Source: Flavobacteriales bacterium
GTDB taxonomy: Bacteria > Bacteroidota > Bacteroidia > Flavobacteriales_D > Parvicellaceae
Reading direction: 5' to 3'
DNA length: 22,389 nt
Assembly: GCA_026993705.1 (NCBI GenBank)
Contig: JALWSJ010000187.1
Location: 1-22,389, forward strand
Shown here: piece after piece, positions 7,977 to 16,900 of the stretch
Numbering within the stretch: the first letter of the stretch is position 1
Layout of the letters: each line of letters starts with the position of its first letter
Position numbers and translations under genes: made by a program
Notes under the pieces: generated by a model
What the model was told of the DNA's origin: nothing
Database searches by the model: none
The model's input: the letters and a program-made list of their open reading frames with translations, nothing else

Positions 7977-8069
7977 AATAATTTTAATTTATGATAAACG
8001 AGATTCTTTGTTCAAACGCAATATAAAAATAATACAGGAATAAAGTTGCAACAAAGTTTAAAAAAATGA

Positions 8070-8087
8070 ACTTTTTGTAGAAAAAGT
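8070..8087 (-). terminator. Possible weak intrinsic terminator after tag
   Basis: On the minus strand ACTTTTT-CTAC-AAAAAGT forms a 7-bp hairpin 19 bases past the tag stop, followed by TTCATTTTTTT. The stem is only A/T-rich, so efficiency is doubtful. Its position between tag and the GDSL gene fits separation of the two units. The remaining 7977-8069 holds a leader with no exact TAnnTTTG. Confidence 0.35.
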
Positions 8088-8106
8088 ACTGAATTTTGCT
8101 AAGACG

Positions 8107-8685
8107 TTACTGTTTATTGTGGGATATTTCTTGTTTCCTAAAACAATCCATCAGATGGTCGTTCACAATTCCAGTGGCTTGCAGGTAGGAATAAATGATA
8201 ATAGAACCAACAAATGTAAATCCTCTTAGTTTTAGGTCTTTGCTTATGGTATCGGACAAAGTTGTTTTGAGAGGAATATCTTCGTGGTTTTTCCAATTGT
8301 TTTCGATAGTTTTGAATTGAGTAAAACTCCAAATGTATTGATTAAAACTTCCAAATTCGTCCACTATTTTTTGAAATTGACGAGCGTTGTTTATGGCTGA
8401 TTTTATCTTTAGTTTATTTCTGATAATTTCTACATTGTTTAATAATTCTTTAATTTTTTTATCGTTGTAGTTGGCTATTTTTTGCCAATCGAAGTTGTCA
8501 AAAGCCTGACGATAATTTTCTCTTTTTTTTAAGATGGTTAACCAACTCAATCCTGCTTGAGCTCCTTCCAAAAGAAGGAATTCAAACAAGACTATATCAT
8601 TGTGTTGGGGAACACCCCATTCTTTGTCATGATAAACTTTTTCTAACTCAGAATGGTTTGCCCATGTACATCTACATCTTTTCAC
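8107..8685 (-). CDS. tag: DNA-3-methyladenine glycosylase I (Tag)
   Basis: This 192-aa base-excision repair enzyme removes 3-methyladenine from alkylated DNA in the cytoplasm. Family features seen: RCTWANHSE at the N-terminus, YHDKEWGVP (18-26), LLLEGAQAGLSWLTIL with the catalytic-type Glu, the helix-hairpin-helix region, and the C-terminal NDHLMDCF. Likely zinc ligands are C6, H19, H177 and C181, fitting the Cys/His...His-x3-Cys set of Tag enzymes. The start is GTG at 8685: there is no upstream in-frame ATG and this start matches the short N-terminus of the family. It lies 17 bp after the protease gene and is probably its cotranscribed last member. C4 is an extra cysteine beside C6. Confidence 0.95.
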   Translation of the reverse strand: MKRCRCTWANHSELEKVYHDKEWGVPQHNDIVLFEFLLLEGAQAGLSWLTILKKRENYRQAFDNFDWQKIANYNDKKIKELLNNVEIIRNKLKIKSAINNARQFQKIVDEFGSFNQYIWSFTQFKTIENNWKNHEDIPLKTTLSDTISKDLKLRGFTFVGSIIIYSYLQATGIVNDHLMDCFRKQEISHNKQ

Positions 8686-8702
8686 AATAAGTGGGGTTAT
8701 TA

Positions 8703-10415
8703 TTACAGCTTAATTATTTTTTGAGTAGTGCTTCCTTGTTCAGCAGTAACCGTAACAAAGTAAACACCTGCTTTTTCTTGGCTTAAATCAAATTCCACGA
8801 TTCCTGTATTTGTGTTGTTTTGGCTTTTAACAATTCTACCGGCAACGTCTCTAATCTCAATAGTAAGTACGTTATCCACATCGTTTATGTTTACCGTTAA
8901 ATAATCTTTAACCGGGTTAGGTGAAACCAATACATTAGTCAATATATTCTCGCTGATAGCTGTATAGTTGGCTTGACAAGGTGCGTACGTTCCTTGTAAA
9001 GTAAACGCCCCTGAATTAATCGGGTCTAACCAATGTTTTAACTGTTGGTTGGGATTGTTTCCATCTTGATCCCAAGCTTTTAAAAATTTACCGTATAAAT
9101 CAGATTGGTTAGTTGCAGAACAACTAGAACCTCCTCCGGATAAGTACCCAACAATTAAGCCATCTTGGTTAAAAATTGGAGAACCGGACGATCCACCTTC
9201 CGTAACTCCGTGTCCGTTTTGAGTTGCACTCCAAACTACGCTCCAGTGAGCTCCATACCAACCACCATTATAGGTAGCTGTTCCAAGAGTAGAAGTGTAA
9301 GTAGATATTTTTTTCTCATCACCATTAGGATGATGAATCCCAACTCCTGAGTGAGAGCCGGAAGTTGCTCTAGTCCAACCAGCGTAATAAGGATTATATG
9401 CCGAAGGTATTGATGAGTTAAGTTCTACCAAAACAAAATCAGCCCCTGTTACTTGATATTGGTTTTGTGCAGGGTGAGTTCCCAATTCGGAAGAAGCTTT
9501 TAATTTTCCTCCGGACATGGTTTGTGAACGAGCACCGTTATAATGAGCTGTTACACCAGGCTGGCAACTAGGTCTTTGGTAATTAAAGTACCACGTGTGG
9601 TGAGTTATGTCAGTATTACTGGTTGGTGTTCCACAATGGTTAGCTGTTAGGATATAAGGTTTACAATCGCCTGCTGTATTGTTTACAACCGAAGCAGAAC
9701 AAACATAACCGCTGTTACCGATTAAGAAAACGTAGTGAACAACAGCATCTCTTTGTTTTTCCCAACCGTTAATCTCATCGCAGGCAACATCTACTTCACA
9801 AGCTTGTGCTTTTGTGTAGTTGACAGCACCGGCATCTCTAAATCCTGTAATTCTATCTTCTACACCTCGATAGTAATAAGCTACGTTATTAATTTCAATC
9901 ATTGGAAGTTCCGTGCTTCCTTTAGGCATATAATATTCTAGTGTGAGCAATTCTCCTTCTATCATTTCCATAGATTGGAAACTTGGGGTATTGGAAGTGT
10001 AAGCACCAACATATTGAGCGTGATTTTTGTTGTAGGCGTGTAGTTTGCCTCCTTCGGGGATGGTAACAGGAGCAGAAAAATAAAGACTAAGTGCTTGAGC
10101 ATCTTTTATTTTTATACCTAAACGCCATGTTTTATCTCCGTTTGGAAGTGTTTCCCACGTTCCTGAATTGTGTATATTTAAGTGCGTAGGTTGAAGTGCT
10201 GAAACACGGTATGGGTTTCCTTTCTCGCTTGCCAGTGCATCTTCTTTTACAATTTTTTGCATGTCGGGTTTAGCCAATTCTATTACCTCATAATTAATGT
10301 TATTGATGCTTGTTTTTGACTTAAAAGTGGTTGGCAATCCTCCTTCGCTGATTTGTGCATGGGAAACTCCGTACAGGCTAAGCATTCCCAAAGCTAAAAT
10401 GAATTTGTTTTTCAT
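8703..10415 (-). CDS. T9SS-exported trypsin-like protease, lysyl endopeptidase type
   Basis: This 570-aa preproprotein starts at the ATG encoding MKNKFILALGMLSLYGVSHAQ, a clear signal peptide; a longer in-frame reading to 10508 would bury it. Residues about 22-200 look like a propeptide. The catalytic domain (about 205-460) carries SVVNNTAGDCKPYILTANHC (H260), GADFVLVEL (D326) and TEGGSSGSPIF (S410). The stretch SSCSATNQSDLYGKFLKAWD closely resembles Achromobacter protease I, where an Asp in the equivalent NRSD segment gives Lys specificity, so D439 predicts cleavage after lysine (inference). Several Cys pairs suggest disulfides. A T9SS type A sorting domain (about 496-570: VSPNPVKDYLTVNI, EKAGVYFVTV) predicts surface delivery. 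It lies 28 bp after the META gene. Confidence 0.93.
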   Translation of the reverse strand: MKNKFILALGMLSLYGVSHAQISEGGLPTTFKSKTSINNINYEVIELAKPDMQKIVKEDALASEKGNPYRVSALQPTHLNIHNSGTWETLPNGDKTWRLGIKIKDAQALSLYFSAPVTIPEGGKLHAYNKNHAQYVGAYTSNTPSFQSMEMIEGELLTLEYYMPKGSTELPMIEINNVAYYYRGVEDRITGFRDAGAVNYTKAQACEVDVACDEINGWEKQRDAVVHYVFLIGNSGYVCSASVVNNTAGDCKPYILTANHCGTPTSNTDITHHTWYFNYQRPSCQPGVTAHYNGARSQTMSGGKLKASSELGTHPAQNQYQVTGADFVLVELNSSIPSAYNPYYAGWTRATSGSHSGVGIHHPNGDEKKISTYTSTLGTATYNGGWYGAHWSVVWSATQNGHGVTEGGSSGSPIFNQDGLIVGYLSGGGSSCSATNQSDLYGKFLKAWDQDGNNPNQQLKHWLDPINSGAFTLQGTYAPCQANYTAISENILTNVLVSPNPVKDYLTVNINDVDNVLTIEIRDVAGRIVKSQNNTNTGIVEFDLSQEKAGVYFVTVTAEQGSTTQKIIKL

Positions 10416-10443
10416 AATGTATGTGTGTAGTAATTGTTTATAA

Positions 10444-10848
10444 TTATTTCTTTTTGAACTGTATAATTTTCTTTCCTTCGGCATTGAATAAAACAAGTGT
10501 GTTTTCATTTACCGAATAGCTTTTAGCTGCTCTTAATTTGTCGAAATAAGCTTGTTCTTCACTTAAATTATCGCAAGCCATTTTGGTCGCCATAATTCCG
10601 CTGATTTCAATGGTGCATTTGTCCGTACGAACAGCTTTACCGCCAAAGGCATTACAAGCTCCTTTTCCTTCTATTTTTTCTCCGTTGAAAGTTAGTGTTT
10701 GTACGGATTTTGGAGTGTTTCCGTCAATAGAGCTAACCACCCACGTTGAATTGTTGATGGGCTTACAACTTTCGGTTGTTGTATTTTTTTTTGTTGTGCA
10801 ACTCGTCATCATTGTAAGCATCAGTGCAGAAAATAAAATTGTTTTCAT
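10444..10848 (-). CDS. META-domain lipoprotein (HslJ-like)
   Basis: This 134-aa protein starts MKTILFSALMLTMMTSC, a lipoprotein-type signal with C17 as the probable lipidated residue. The remainder is a single META domain: STWVVSSIDG (34-43), TLTFNGEKIEGKGACNAFGG (52-71) and ATKMACDNLSEEQAYFDKL, which match the W-x-L-x-x-I-x-G, G-C-N-x-F-G-G and T-x-M-A-C blocks. META proteins such as HslJ are linked to stress or antibiotic resistance, but the molecular role is unknown. It starts 8 bp after the haem-binding-domain gene and precedes the protease, so it is a middle gene of the operon. Confidence 0.9.
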   Translation of the reverse strand: MKTILFSALMLTMMTSCTTKKNTTTESCKPINNSTWVVSSIDGNTPKSVQTLTFNGEKIEGKGACNAFGGKAVRTDKCTIEISGIMATKMACDNLSEEQAYFDKLRAAKSYSVNENTLVLFNAEGKKIIQFKKK

Positions 10849-10856
10849 CTAATTAT

Positions 10857-11330
10857 TTATTTTGTTAATTGTTTATCGTAATAAGTTGAACGCTCTTTGA
10901 ACCAAGTATAAAGTTTTTTTAATTCATTATTTGGTATTTTAGCTTCTTGGTGCATCATTACATAGGTATAAGGTGGCATCAGTCTAGCTCCGGTTTGTTT
11001 GTAACTTTTGTATAGTATATCTCTTTTTATTTCATCGGAGTAACTATCCCATATCGAAAAGTTGAGGTATTTTCGTCCTTCTTTTATATGGTTTCCAATC
11101 ACCCATGATATTGGTGCTATATTACTATACGAAGGATATTGAGTTTCGTAGGAATGACAATCGTAACAAGTGTTTTTAATTAATTTTTGTATGTGAGCCT
11201 GCGGAGTTTCTACTGCCATAAAGTCCATTGCGGGTTCTATGGTCGGAACTTGTTTGTTGATTCCTATAAATTGCATTACAATAAGAATAATGATTATTAT
11301 TCCTACTTTTTTTACCCAACCTTTCTTCAT
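10857..11330 (-). CDS. Membrane-anchored haem-binding domain protein (Haem_bd family)
   Basis: This 157-aa protein starts at the ATG encoding MKKGWVKKVG; an upstream reading to 11378 is rejected because a promoter -7 box lies at 11338. A single N-terminal membrane segment (about 9-23, GIIIIILIVMQFIGI) anchors a periplasmic domain with one CxxCH haem c site (NTCYDCHS; C55, C58, H59). PSYSNIAPISWVIGNHIKEGRKYLNF and RLMPPYTYVMMHQEAKI complete a pattern familiar from Bacteroidota haem-binding domain proteins, where a later Met may be the distal ligand. A redox or haem-carrying role is likely but its partner is unknown. It is the first gene of the unit with META, protease and tag. Confidence 0.88.
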   Translation of the reverse strand: MKKGWVKKVGIIIIILIVMQFIGINKQVPTIEPAMDFMAVETPQAHIQKLIKNTCYDCHSYETQYPSYSNIAPISWVIGNHIKEGRKYLNFSIWDSYSDEIKRDILYKSYKQTGARLMPPYTYVMMHQEAKIPNNELKKLYTWFKERSTYYDKQLTK

Positions 11331-11337
11331 CTTGTTA

Positions 11338-11345
11338 CAAATATA
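11338..11345 (-). promoter_or_regulatory. Candidate -7 box for the haem-binding-domain operon
   Basis: The minus strand reads TATATTTG, matching TAnnTTTG, only 7 bases before the ATG at 11330. A TTTT sits 19 bases upstream where TTTG is expected. If used, the transcript would have a very short or no leader. Confidence 0.5.
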
Positions 11346-11454
11346 AGAAAAATGATGAGAGAATAAAATCAACAACAATACAATTTTGATGATGTATGAT
11401 TGTGTATTGTTGGAGTCCTAAAGAAGTGGTACATTGTTTAGGAAAGCTATACTC

Positions 11455-11622
11455 CATTTTCTTTGCACTTATCTCAACTGCGTTAGGGATAGGAGCGGCA
11501 TCCTTTTGGTTTGTTTGCTTTATGCAAACCAAAAGATATAGCGGATAGCCCGACCCTTTATTACCCAACCAACGTTTCGCGTGAGCGATATGTTGGTTGG
11601 GTAATAAAGGGGAACGCCCAAA
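11455..11622 (-). repeat. Composite hairpin element, copy D
   Basis: This is linker subfamily II, in minus orientation, between the 3' end of the OmpA-type gene and the 5' side of the haem-binding gene. H1 is a perfect 20-bp stem, CCCTTTATTACCCAACCAAC (11554-11573) with 11592-11611. Its minus-strand loop is ATATCGCTCACGCGAAAC. The outer flank is GGGCGTTCCC. The linker is TCGGGCTATCCGCTATATC. H2 is CTTTTGGTTTG (11503-11513) with CAAACCAAAAG (11525-11535), identical to copy B. Module 3 is shortened to CCCTAACGCAGTTGAGATAA plus about 20 bases, like A'. The arms share no similarity with copies C, E or F although the loop does. The rest of 11331-11454 holds the promoter and nothing else identifiable. 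Confidence 0.88.
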
Positions 11623-11630
11623 TAATTAGC

Positions 11631-13664
11631 TTACAGAATTTTAAAATCCGTACGTCTATTAATCGCTCTGTTTTCCTGCGAAGTATTAGGTGCTTTTGGT
11701 CGGGTTTCGCCGTAGCCTTTGAATTTCATACGTTTAAGTTTTAGTCCTCGTTCGGCTAAATATTCCATTACTGAATAGGCTCTGTCTTGCGAAAGAGCAA
11801 GGTTATCGGCATCATTTCCTAAGTCATCGGTGTGTCCTTGAATTTCTATTTTGATGTCGGGATTTTCGAGCAACCAATCGGCAAAACCGTCCAATACCAA
11901 TTTGGAATCTTCGGAAATTTCGGATGAATTGGTTTTGTATTTGATGTCGTTAATGGTGTAAGTTTCGCCTTTTTTGATGTCTCTTATTTCTAATTTTTGG
12001 TCTTTGACAAAGGTATTTTTGGTAGGCGAGGGGTTGTTCTTTATTAAACGGGATTCAAAGGCTTTTCCTTTTTGTTTAATTTGCATCAGTACATCTTCTT
12101 TTTTCTTACCCATATTGACGATGGTTACATAATTTCCTTCTTTGTCGGCGTTTAAGTTTGCTGTTTTGGTTTTTCCGTCTTTATAGCGAAATTCAACCGT
12201 TGCATTTTCCAAATCTTCCATATTGTCGGCATCTACCTTACCTTTAATTAATTTCACTTCATCGGGTCTGGCTTTTAGAGGCATGGTAAAATAAAAGATG
12301 TCTTTTCCTCCAACTCCTTCTTTCGCTCTAGTTGATGAGAAATAGGCTTTTGTTCCGTCGGTACTAACGATTATACCATCTTCATCCTGCTCAGTATTAA
12401 TCGGGTAACCTATATTATTAGGTTTTCTCCATTTTTGTGTTTTTTCGTTAAAATGCGAATAAAAAATGTCTAACCCTCCTGCTCCCAATCTCGATTGAGA
12501 ACATTCGGAAACAAAATAGAGCGTTTTGCTATCGGTGTGGATAAACGGGACTTTGTCCGAGCCGGGGGTGTTGATGATATTGCCCATATTTTTAGCTTTT
12601 CCCCATGTTCCGTCGGCTTGTCTTTCGGAATAGTAAATGTCCGTTTTTCCAAGTCCACCGGGACGAGCTGAAGCAAAATAAAGCGTCTTGCCATCTGCCG
12701 AAAGTGAGGGTTGAGCTTCCCAAGTTTGAGCACCATTAATGTTTTCGCCCAGGTTTTCCAGTTCAGACCAAATGTATTTTTTCTTCCCCTTTTCTTCTAC
12801 AATATCGTAGTGTGTTCTGAAAATATCGCAGTTAAAATAGTTAGCTTGTTTTTCGCATGAACAAATGTATAATTCTTTGTTATCCAAAGAAAGTGTAGCA
12901 CCACCATAACGAGGTCCTACATTGAACGGGGGAGGCATTTTCTCGCCACGGTCAAAATCCGAGTAAGCATCAGGTCGTTTACTTTTAGTAAATTCTTGTA
13001 TTTTTTGAGTAAGAATATCACCTTTAGCCTTGTATTCGTATTCTCGGGTATAAAACATAATCTCATTATCGGGAGAAATCATCGGAAGAAACTCATCTTT
13101 ATCGGCTGACGAAACATTTTTTACCACCGTTGGATTAAATTCTACAGGATTTTTGTAAAAATTACAGTAATAATCCAATTCTGGCATTACTGCTTCAACA
13201 TCTTCCAGTTGCTTTGGATATTTTCTACTTAATTTACTTTCATCATCCGAAGGAAAGTCTAAGAACTTTTGAAAAGTTTCGTACGCCTCACAGTCCTTGT
13301 GTTGTTGGTAATAAATCAGCCCCAATTGGTAATAAACATCAGCGTGAAATTCGGGGCAAACATTCAGAATCATCTTGTAGTATTTCAGTGGAATAGAATA
13401 ATCGCCTTTCATCTTTGCACGCGGATAAGTCATTTTGGCAATTTCCCACATAATAGCCGCATTATCTTCATAGTCAGCTAATAATGATTTGTAAAACTTC
13501 ATTCGTTGATTGTAATCATACTTTTTTTTATCGTGGGCTTTGTCCCATATTTTAACCGCCGATTTTTCGGTTGGTGGTACACAATTCGGATCAATTTCCT
13601 CCTCGTCCTCCTGAGCAATAACAAAAACAGGAAGAAACAAAAGAATGTAGATAAGATATTTCAT
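11631..13664 (-). CDS. PorE-like multidomain OmpA protein (TPR, PD40, CRD, OmpA)
   Basis: This 677-aa protein starts at MKYLIYILLFLPVFVIAQ, a signal peptide; an in-frame extension to 13832 runs through a repeat and is rejected. Domains: a TPR-like helical region (about 40-165), four to five PD40/WD40-like blades (about 190-460: MISPDNEIMFYTR, LSADGKTLYFASARPGG, THTDSK-type, STDGTKAYFSSTR), a carboxypeptidase-regulatory-like domain (about 472-545) and an OmpA C-terminal domain (about 568-677). The last has EIQGHTDDLGN, NLALSQDRAYSV and NRAINRRTDF, the peptidoglycan-binding pattern. This order matches PorE, a T9SS component that links the machinery to peptidoglycan. Flavobacteria have several paralogues with this architecture, so the T9SS role is plausible, not certain. 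No lipobox is seen. It appears monocistronic. Confidence 0.88.
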   Translation of the reverse strand: MKYLIYILLFLPVFVIAQEDEEEIDPNCVPPTEKSAVKIWDKAHDKKKYDYNQRMKFYKSLLADYEDNAAIMWEIAKMTYPRAKMKGDYSIPLKYYKMILNVCPEFHADVYYQLGLIYYQQHKDCEAYETFQKFLDFPSDDESKLSRKYPKQLEDVEAVMPELDYYCNFYKNPVEFNPTVVKNVSSADKDEFLPMISPDNEIMFYTREYEYKAKGDILTQKIQEFTKSKRPDAYSDFDRGEKMPPPFNVGPRYGGATLSLDNKELYICSCEKQANYFNCDIFRTHYDIVEEKGKKKYIWSELENLGENINGAQTWEAQPSLSADGKTLYFASARPGGLGKTDIYYSERQADGTWGKAKNMGNIINTPGSDKVPFIHTDSKTLYFVSECSQSRLGAGGLDIFYSHFNEKTQKWRKPNNIGYPINTEQDEDGIIVSTDGTKAYFSSTRAKEGVGGKDIFYFTMPLKARPDEVKLIKGKVDADNMEDLENATVEFRYKDGKTKTANLNADKEGNYVTIVNMGKKKEDVLMQIKQKGKAFESRLIKNNPSPTKNTFVKDQKLEIRDIKKGETYTINDIKYKTNSSEISEDSKLVLDGFADWLLENPDIKIEIQGHTDDLGNDADNLALSQDRAYSVMEYLAERGLKLKRMKFKGYGETRPKAPNTSQENRAINRRTDFKIL

Positions 13665-13687
13665 AAAGCAAAACAATTTGGCGACGG

Positions 13688-13695
13688 CAAAAATA
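13688..13695 (-). promoter_or_regulatory. Candidate -7 box for the PorE-like gene
   Basis: The minus strand reads TATTTTTG, matching TAnnTTTG, with 23 bases to the ATG at 13664. No good -33 element is visible. Its position supports the start at 13664 over longer readings. Confidence 0.4.
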
Positions 13696-13772
13696 CAAGA
13701 AAACAAATTAAACCACCGCGTTCGAGCATTTTTTCTCAAAAGGTATTCCAAAGTTTTATAATGGGTTGAATT

Positions 13773-13925
13773 TGGGCGTTCTCCCCATTTGCAAAAACAA
13801 CATATCGCTACCGCGAAACGTTGTTTTTGCAAATGGGGGTCGGGCTATCACTACTCACTCTTTTTGCTCTCAAAAGGAGGAGAGCAAAAAGGAGTTCAAA
13901 CACGCCGTTCTATCCCTAACGCGGA
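13773..13925 (+). repeat. Composite hairpin element, copy E
   Basis: This is linker subfamily I, plus orientation, between the helicase stop and the PorE-like promoter. The flank is TTTGGGCGTTC. H1 is a perfect 19-bp stem (13783-13801 with 13820-13838, right arm GTTGTTTTTGCAAATGGGG), loop ATATCGCTACCGCGAAAC. H2 is CTTTTTGCTCTC (13860-13871) with GAGAGCAAAAAG (13880-13891). Against copy C, H1 has lost one A in the left arm and the matching T in the right arm. H2 has one C-to-T change and the matching G-to-A. Module 3 is reduced to CCCTAACGCGGA. Linkers are identical to copy C from TCGGGCTATC through GTTCAAACACGCCGTTC. Confidence 0.9.
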
Positions 13926-13936
13926 GAAAATGAGTA

Positions 13937-16900
13937 CTAAGAAAATAAGTCTTTAATATCATTTTTAGTAAGACCTTTCACAAAACTATCATCCGTTTTT
14001 ATGAGGTCGCTAGCTAATTGCTTTTTATTTTGTTGATATTGAATAATCTTTTCCTCGATAGTATCCTTACAAATCATTTTATAAGCCATAACATTCTTCT
14101 TCTGACCAATTCTATAACAACGATCAATAGCTTGAGCCTCAACAGCAGGATTCCACCAAGGATCAACGATATAGACATAATCAGCTGCAGTAAGGTTCAA
14201 CCCCGTCCCACCAGCTTTCAAACTGATTAAAAACACTCGAACATCATCGTTATTTTGGAAGTTATCCACTTTCTCTTGTCTTTTTCTTGTCTTTCCTGTT
14301 AGGTATTCGTAAGAAATTTTGTGTTTTTCAAGTTCTTCTTTAATCAAGTCCAACATTGAAACAAACTGAGAAAAAATCAGAATTTTATGATTCCCCGTTT
14401 TTTCGGTTACCGCAAGGAGTAACTCTTTTATTTTTGCCGATTGTTTGGTTTTAAAAGCTTCATCAGACAATAAAACGGGAGAGTCGCAAATTTGTCTTAG
14501 TTTCAGCAATCCTTCTAAAACATACATTTTAGCATTCCCAATACCATCTTCTTCTATTTTCCCAAGCAAGTAATCGCGGTATTTATTTCTGTACGCATCA
14601 TATACTTTTCTTTGCTCCGATTCCATTTCACAGTAAAGAACAGACTCTACTTTTGGTGGCAATTCTTTAGCCACCTGTTCTTTTGTTCTTCTAAGCAAAA
14701 AAGGATTGATAATTCGCTGCAATTCATCAGCTCTATCTTTATCCTTATACTTGTCTATTGGCTCAGAGTAGTTTTTCTTAAAATCAGCAGGAGAGCCAAG
14801 CAATCCTGGATTTAGAAAAGTCATTTGAGCATACAAGTCAAAAGTATTGTTTTCTATTGGTGTTCCTGTTAAAGCCACCCTGTTATTTGCTTTGATTAAT
14901 CGCACTGCTTTATACCGTTGAGAAGCAGGGTTTTTAATCGCTTGCGACTCATCCAATATAGCGTAGTTAAAATGGTAATCTTTCAAGAAAGAAATATCTC
15001 GAACCAAGACACCGTAAGACGTAAGAATCAAGTCGTACTTATCAAAATCTTCTATCGTTTTGTCTCTGTCTGTTCCGTAAAGAACCTTATATTTTAACGT
15101 AGGACAGAATTTCTTAATTTCCTCTTGCCAGTTAAATATTAACGAGGTAGGAACAACAACCAAACTCGTTTTTTCCTTTTTTAAATCTTTCAAATGTTTT
15201 AAAAAAGAAATGATTTGCAACGTTTTTCCCAACCCCATATCGTCGGCAAGACAACCACCCCAACTAAATTCCTCCAAGAAGTTCAACCAACTAATTCCAG
15301 ATAATTGATAATCTCTTAATTTGGCTTTAACTCCTTTAGGTTTCTTAATGTTTTTAATTTTTTCAAACGACTTTAACTTCTCCTTTTTCTCATTAATTTC
15401 TTTTAGTACATCATCTTCAGCATCCATATTCTCAAAAAGTTCATCAACTACCGAGAACATTAATTTAGGAACTTCCAGTTTACCGTTTTTAACCTTTCCT
15501 GTTCTAAAAAGTCGTTCATATTTCTTTATCCATTCTTTAGGCAGAACTCCTAATGAACCATCACCTAAACGAATAAAATTTTCCTTTTTTACAATAGCTT
15601 TTTTCAAATCGTTGATAGAAATGGTAGTATCTCCAAATGCAATTGAAACATCTACCTCAAACCAGTCAATCCCCGATTTTACATTGGTATTTATTTTTGG
15701 CTTGTTGGGATTATATTTGAATGATTTTAAGTTTTTCAATCCAAACACCTCAATTTCATGTTGACGCATCTTTTCAAAAGCGTCAAAAAACCACCCCTCT
15801 TTTATCATATCCTCAAAATCCAGATAGAAAAAATCTCTATTGGATTGCTGTTTAAATTTTGGGTGTAACTCCACAAATTCTTGAATAAACTCATTTTCAA
15901 ATTTTTCTTGTCTAGAATATTGTATAACTGTACCATCCTTATCTACAGATTCTAAAGGTTGTTTACTAAAAAGTTCCACCTCTCTTTGTGGATAAAGCAC
16001 CGTAGGCTTAAAAATAACAAATTGATTTAATTCGGATATATATATGTTTTTCTTGAGTTTATTTTTTGATGTTTTCATCTTTTTCACAAGAGGAATTTTA
16101 TAGTTTATTTTGTACTTCTTTTGTAGAGGTGTTAAAAACTCCTTATAAAACGAATCGAAATCTTCTTTAAATATCGTTATTTCAGGTTTTTTAGTAAAGT
16201 AATCCAACTGTGCTTGATAGTCTACGGAACGATGAATATAAAATACGTTGTCTATTCTGGTGAACGCATCATAAACAATGTTTCTATTACTCGTTAATTT
16301 ATATTTCTTCCCATTCACCAAAACATAGGCTCTCAGAATATAGAAATCATCCTTTTCAACAAAATCAAAAACTAAATCAGAAGACTCATCTTTAATCTGT
16401 ATTGGCACAAGATTTTTCAGTATCATTTTACCTTCTACTTCAAATAAAGGATGTTCATTCAAAACAGGAAGAATATTTCGCAATTCTGTAAGCGTATAAG
16501 CAAGTAACTCAGTTAGAGTCTCAGGTTCACTATGAGAGAAAGAATAATTAAAGAACCTATACTTTAATTCGTTAAATTCAAAATATTTAAATGCAGAAAA
16601 AACCTCGGAAGCCTCCTCGCTTGATAATGCTTTAGTTTCTTTTAATTCTGAAAAAGTTTCAATCGTTTCTAATTTTCCGCCTATTGTTCCGTTCGATTTT
16701 TCTTTTCCCTTTATAATTGAAAGAATGAGAGGTAATTTAGTTTTAACATTTACTACAAAAGCAATCGTGTATTTTGTAGAAAGAGAATTTTCAATTAACC
16801 CCGCATCTTGGTGAGAGAATTTATATTTTTCTATTTCTTTATTTTCAATATAGTTCTCGACAGCATCCCCCCTGTCTTTTGAGGTTGAGATGTTTTTTAT

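Noticed and set aside
10416..10508. Longer start for the protease at 10508
   Set aside because: It would overlap the META gene and place 31 polar residues before a clear signal peptide.
11511..11744. Plus-strand reading frame across copy D and the end of the PorE-like gene
   Set aside because: It consists of repeat sequence and the antisense of a conserved OmpA domain.
13665..13832. In-frame N-terminal extension of the PorE-like gene into repeat copy E
   Set aside because: The extension crosses a -7 box and the H1 hairpin of the repeat and precedes a textbook signal peptide, so the start at 13664 is far more likely.
13783..13838. H1 hairpins as ordinary rho-independent terminators
   Set aside because: No T-run follows any H1. 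Copies occur in divergent promoter regions as well as after genes and in both orientations. Incidental termination is still possible.
15321..15764. 147-aa plus-strand reading frame within the helicase gene
   Set aside because: It is antisense to a helicase with intact motifs, is Ser/Phe-rich low-complexity, and has no recognisable domain.
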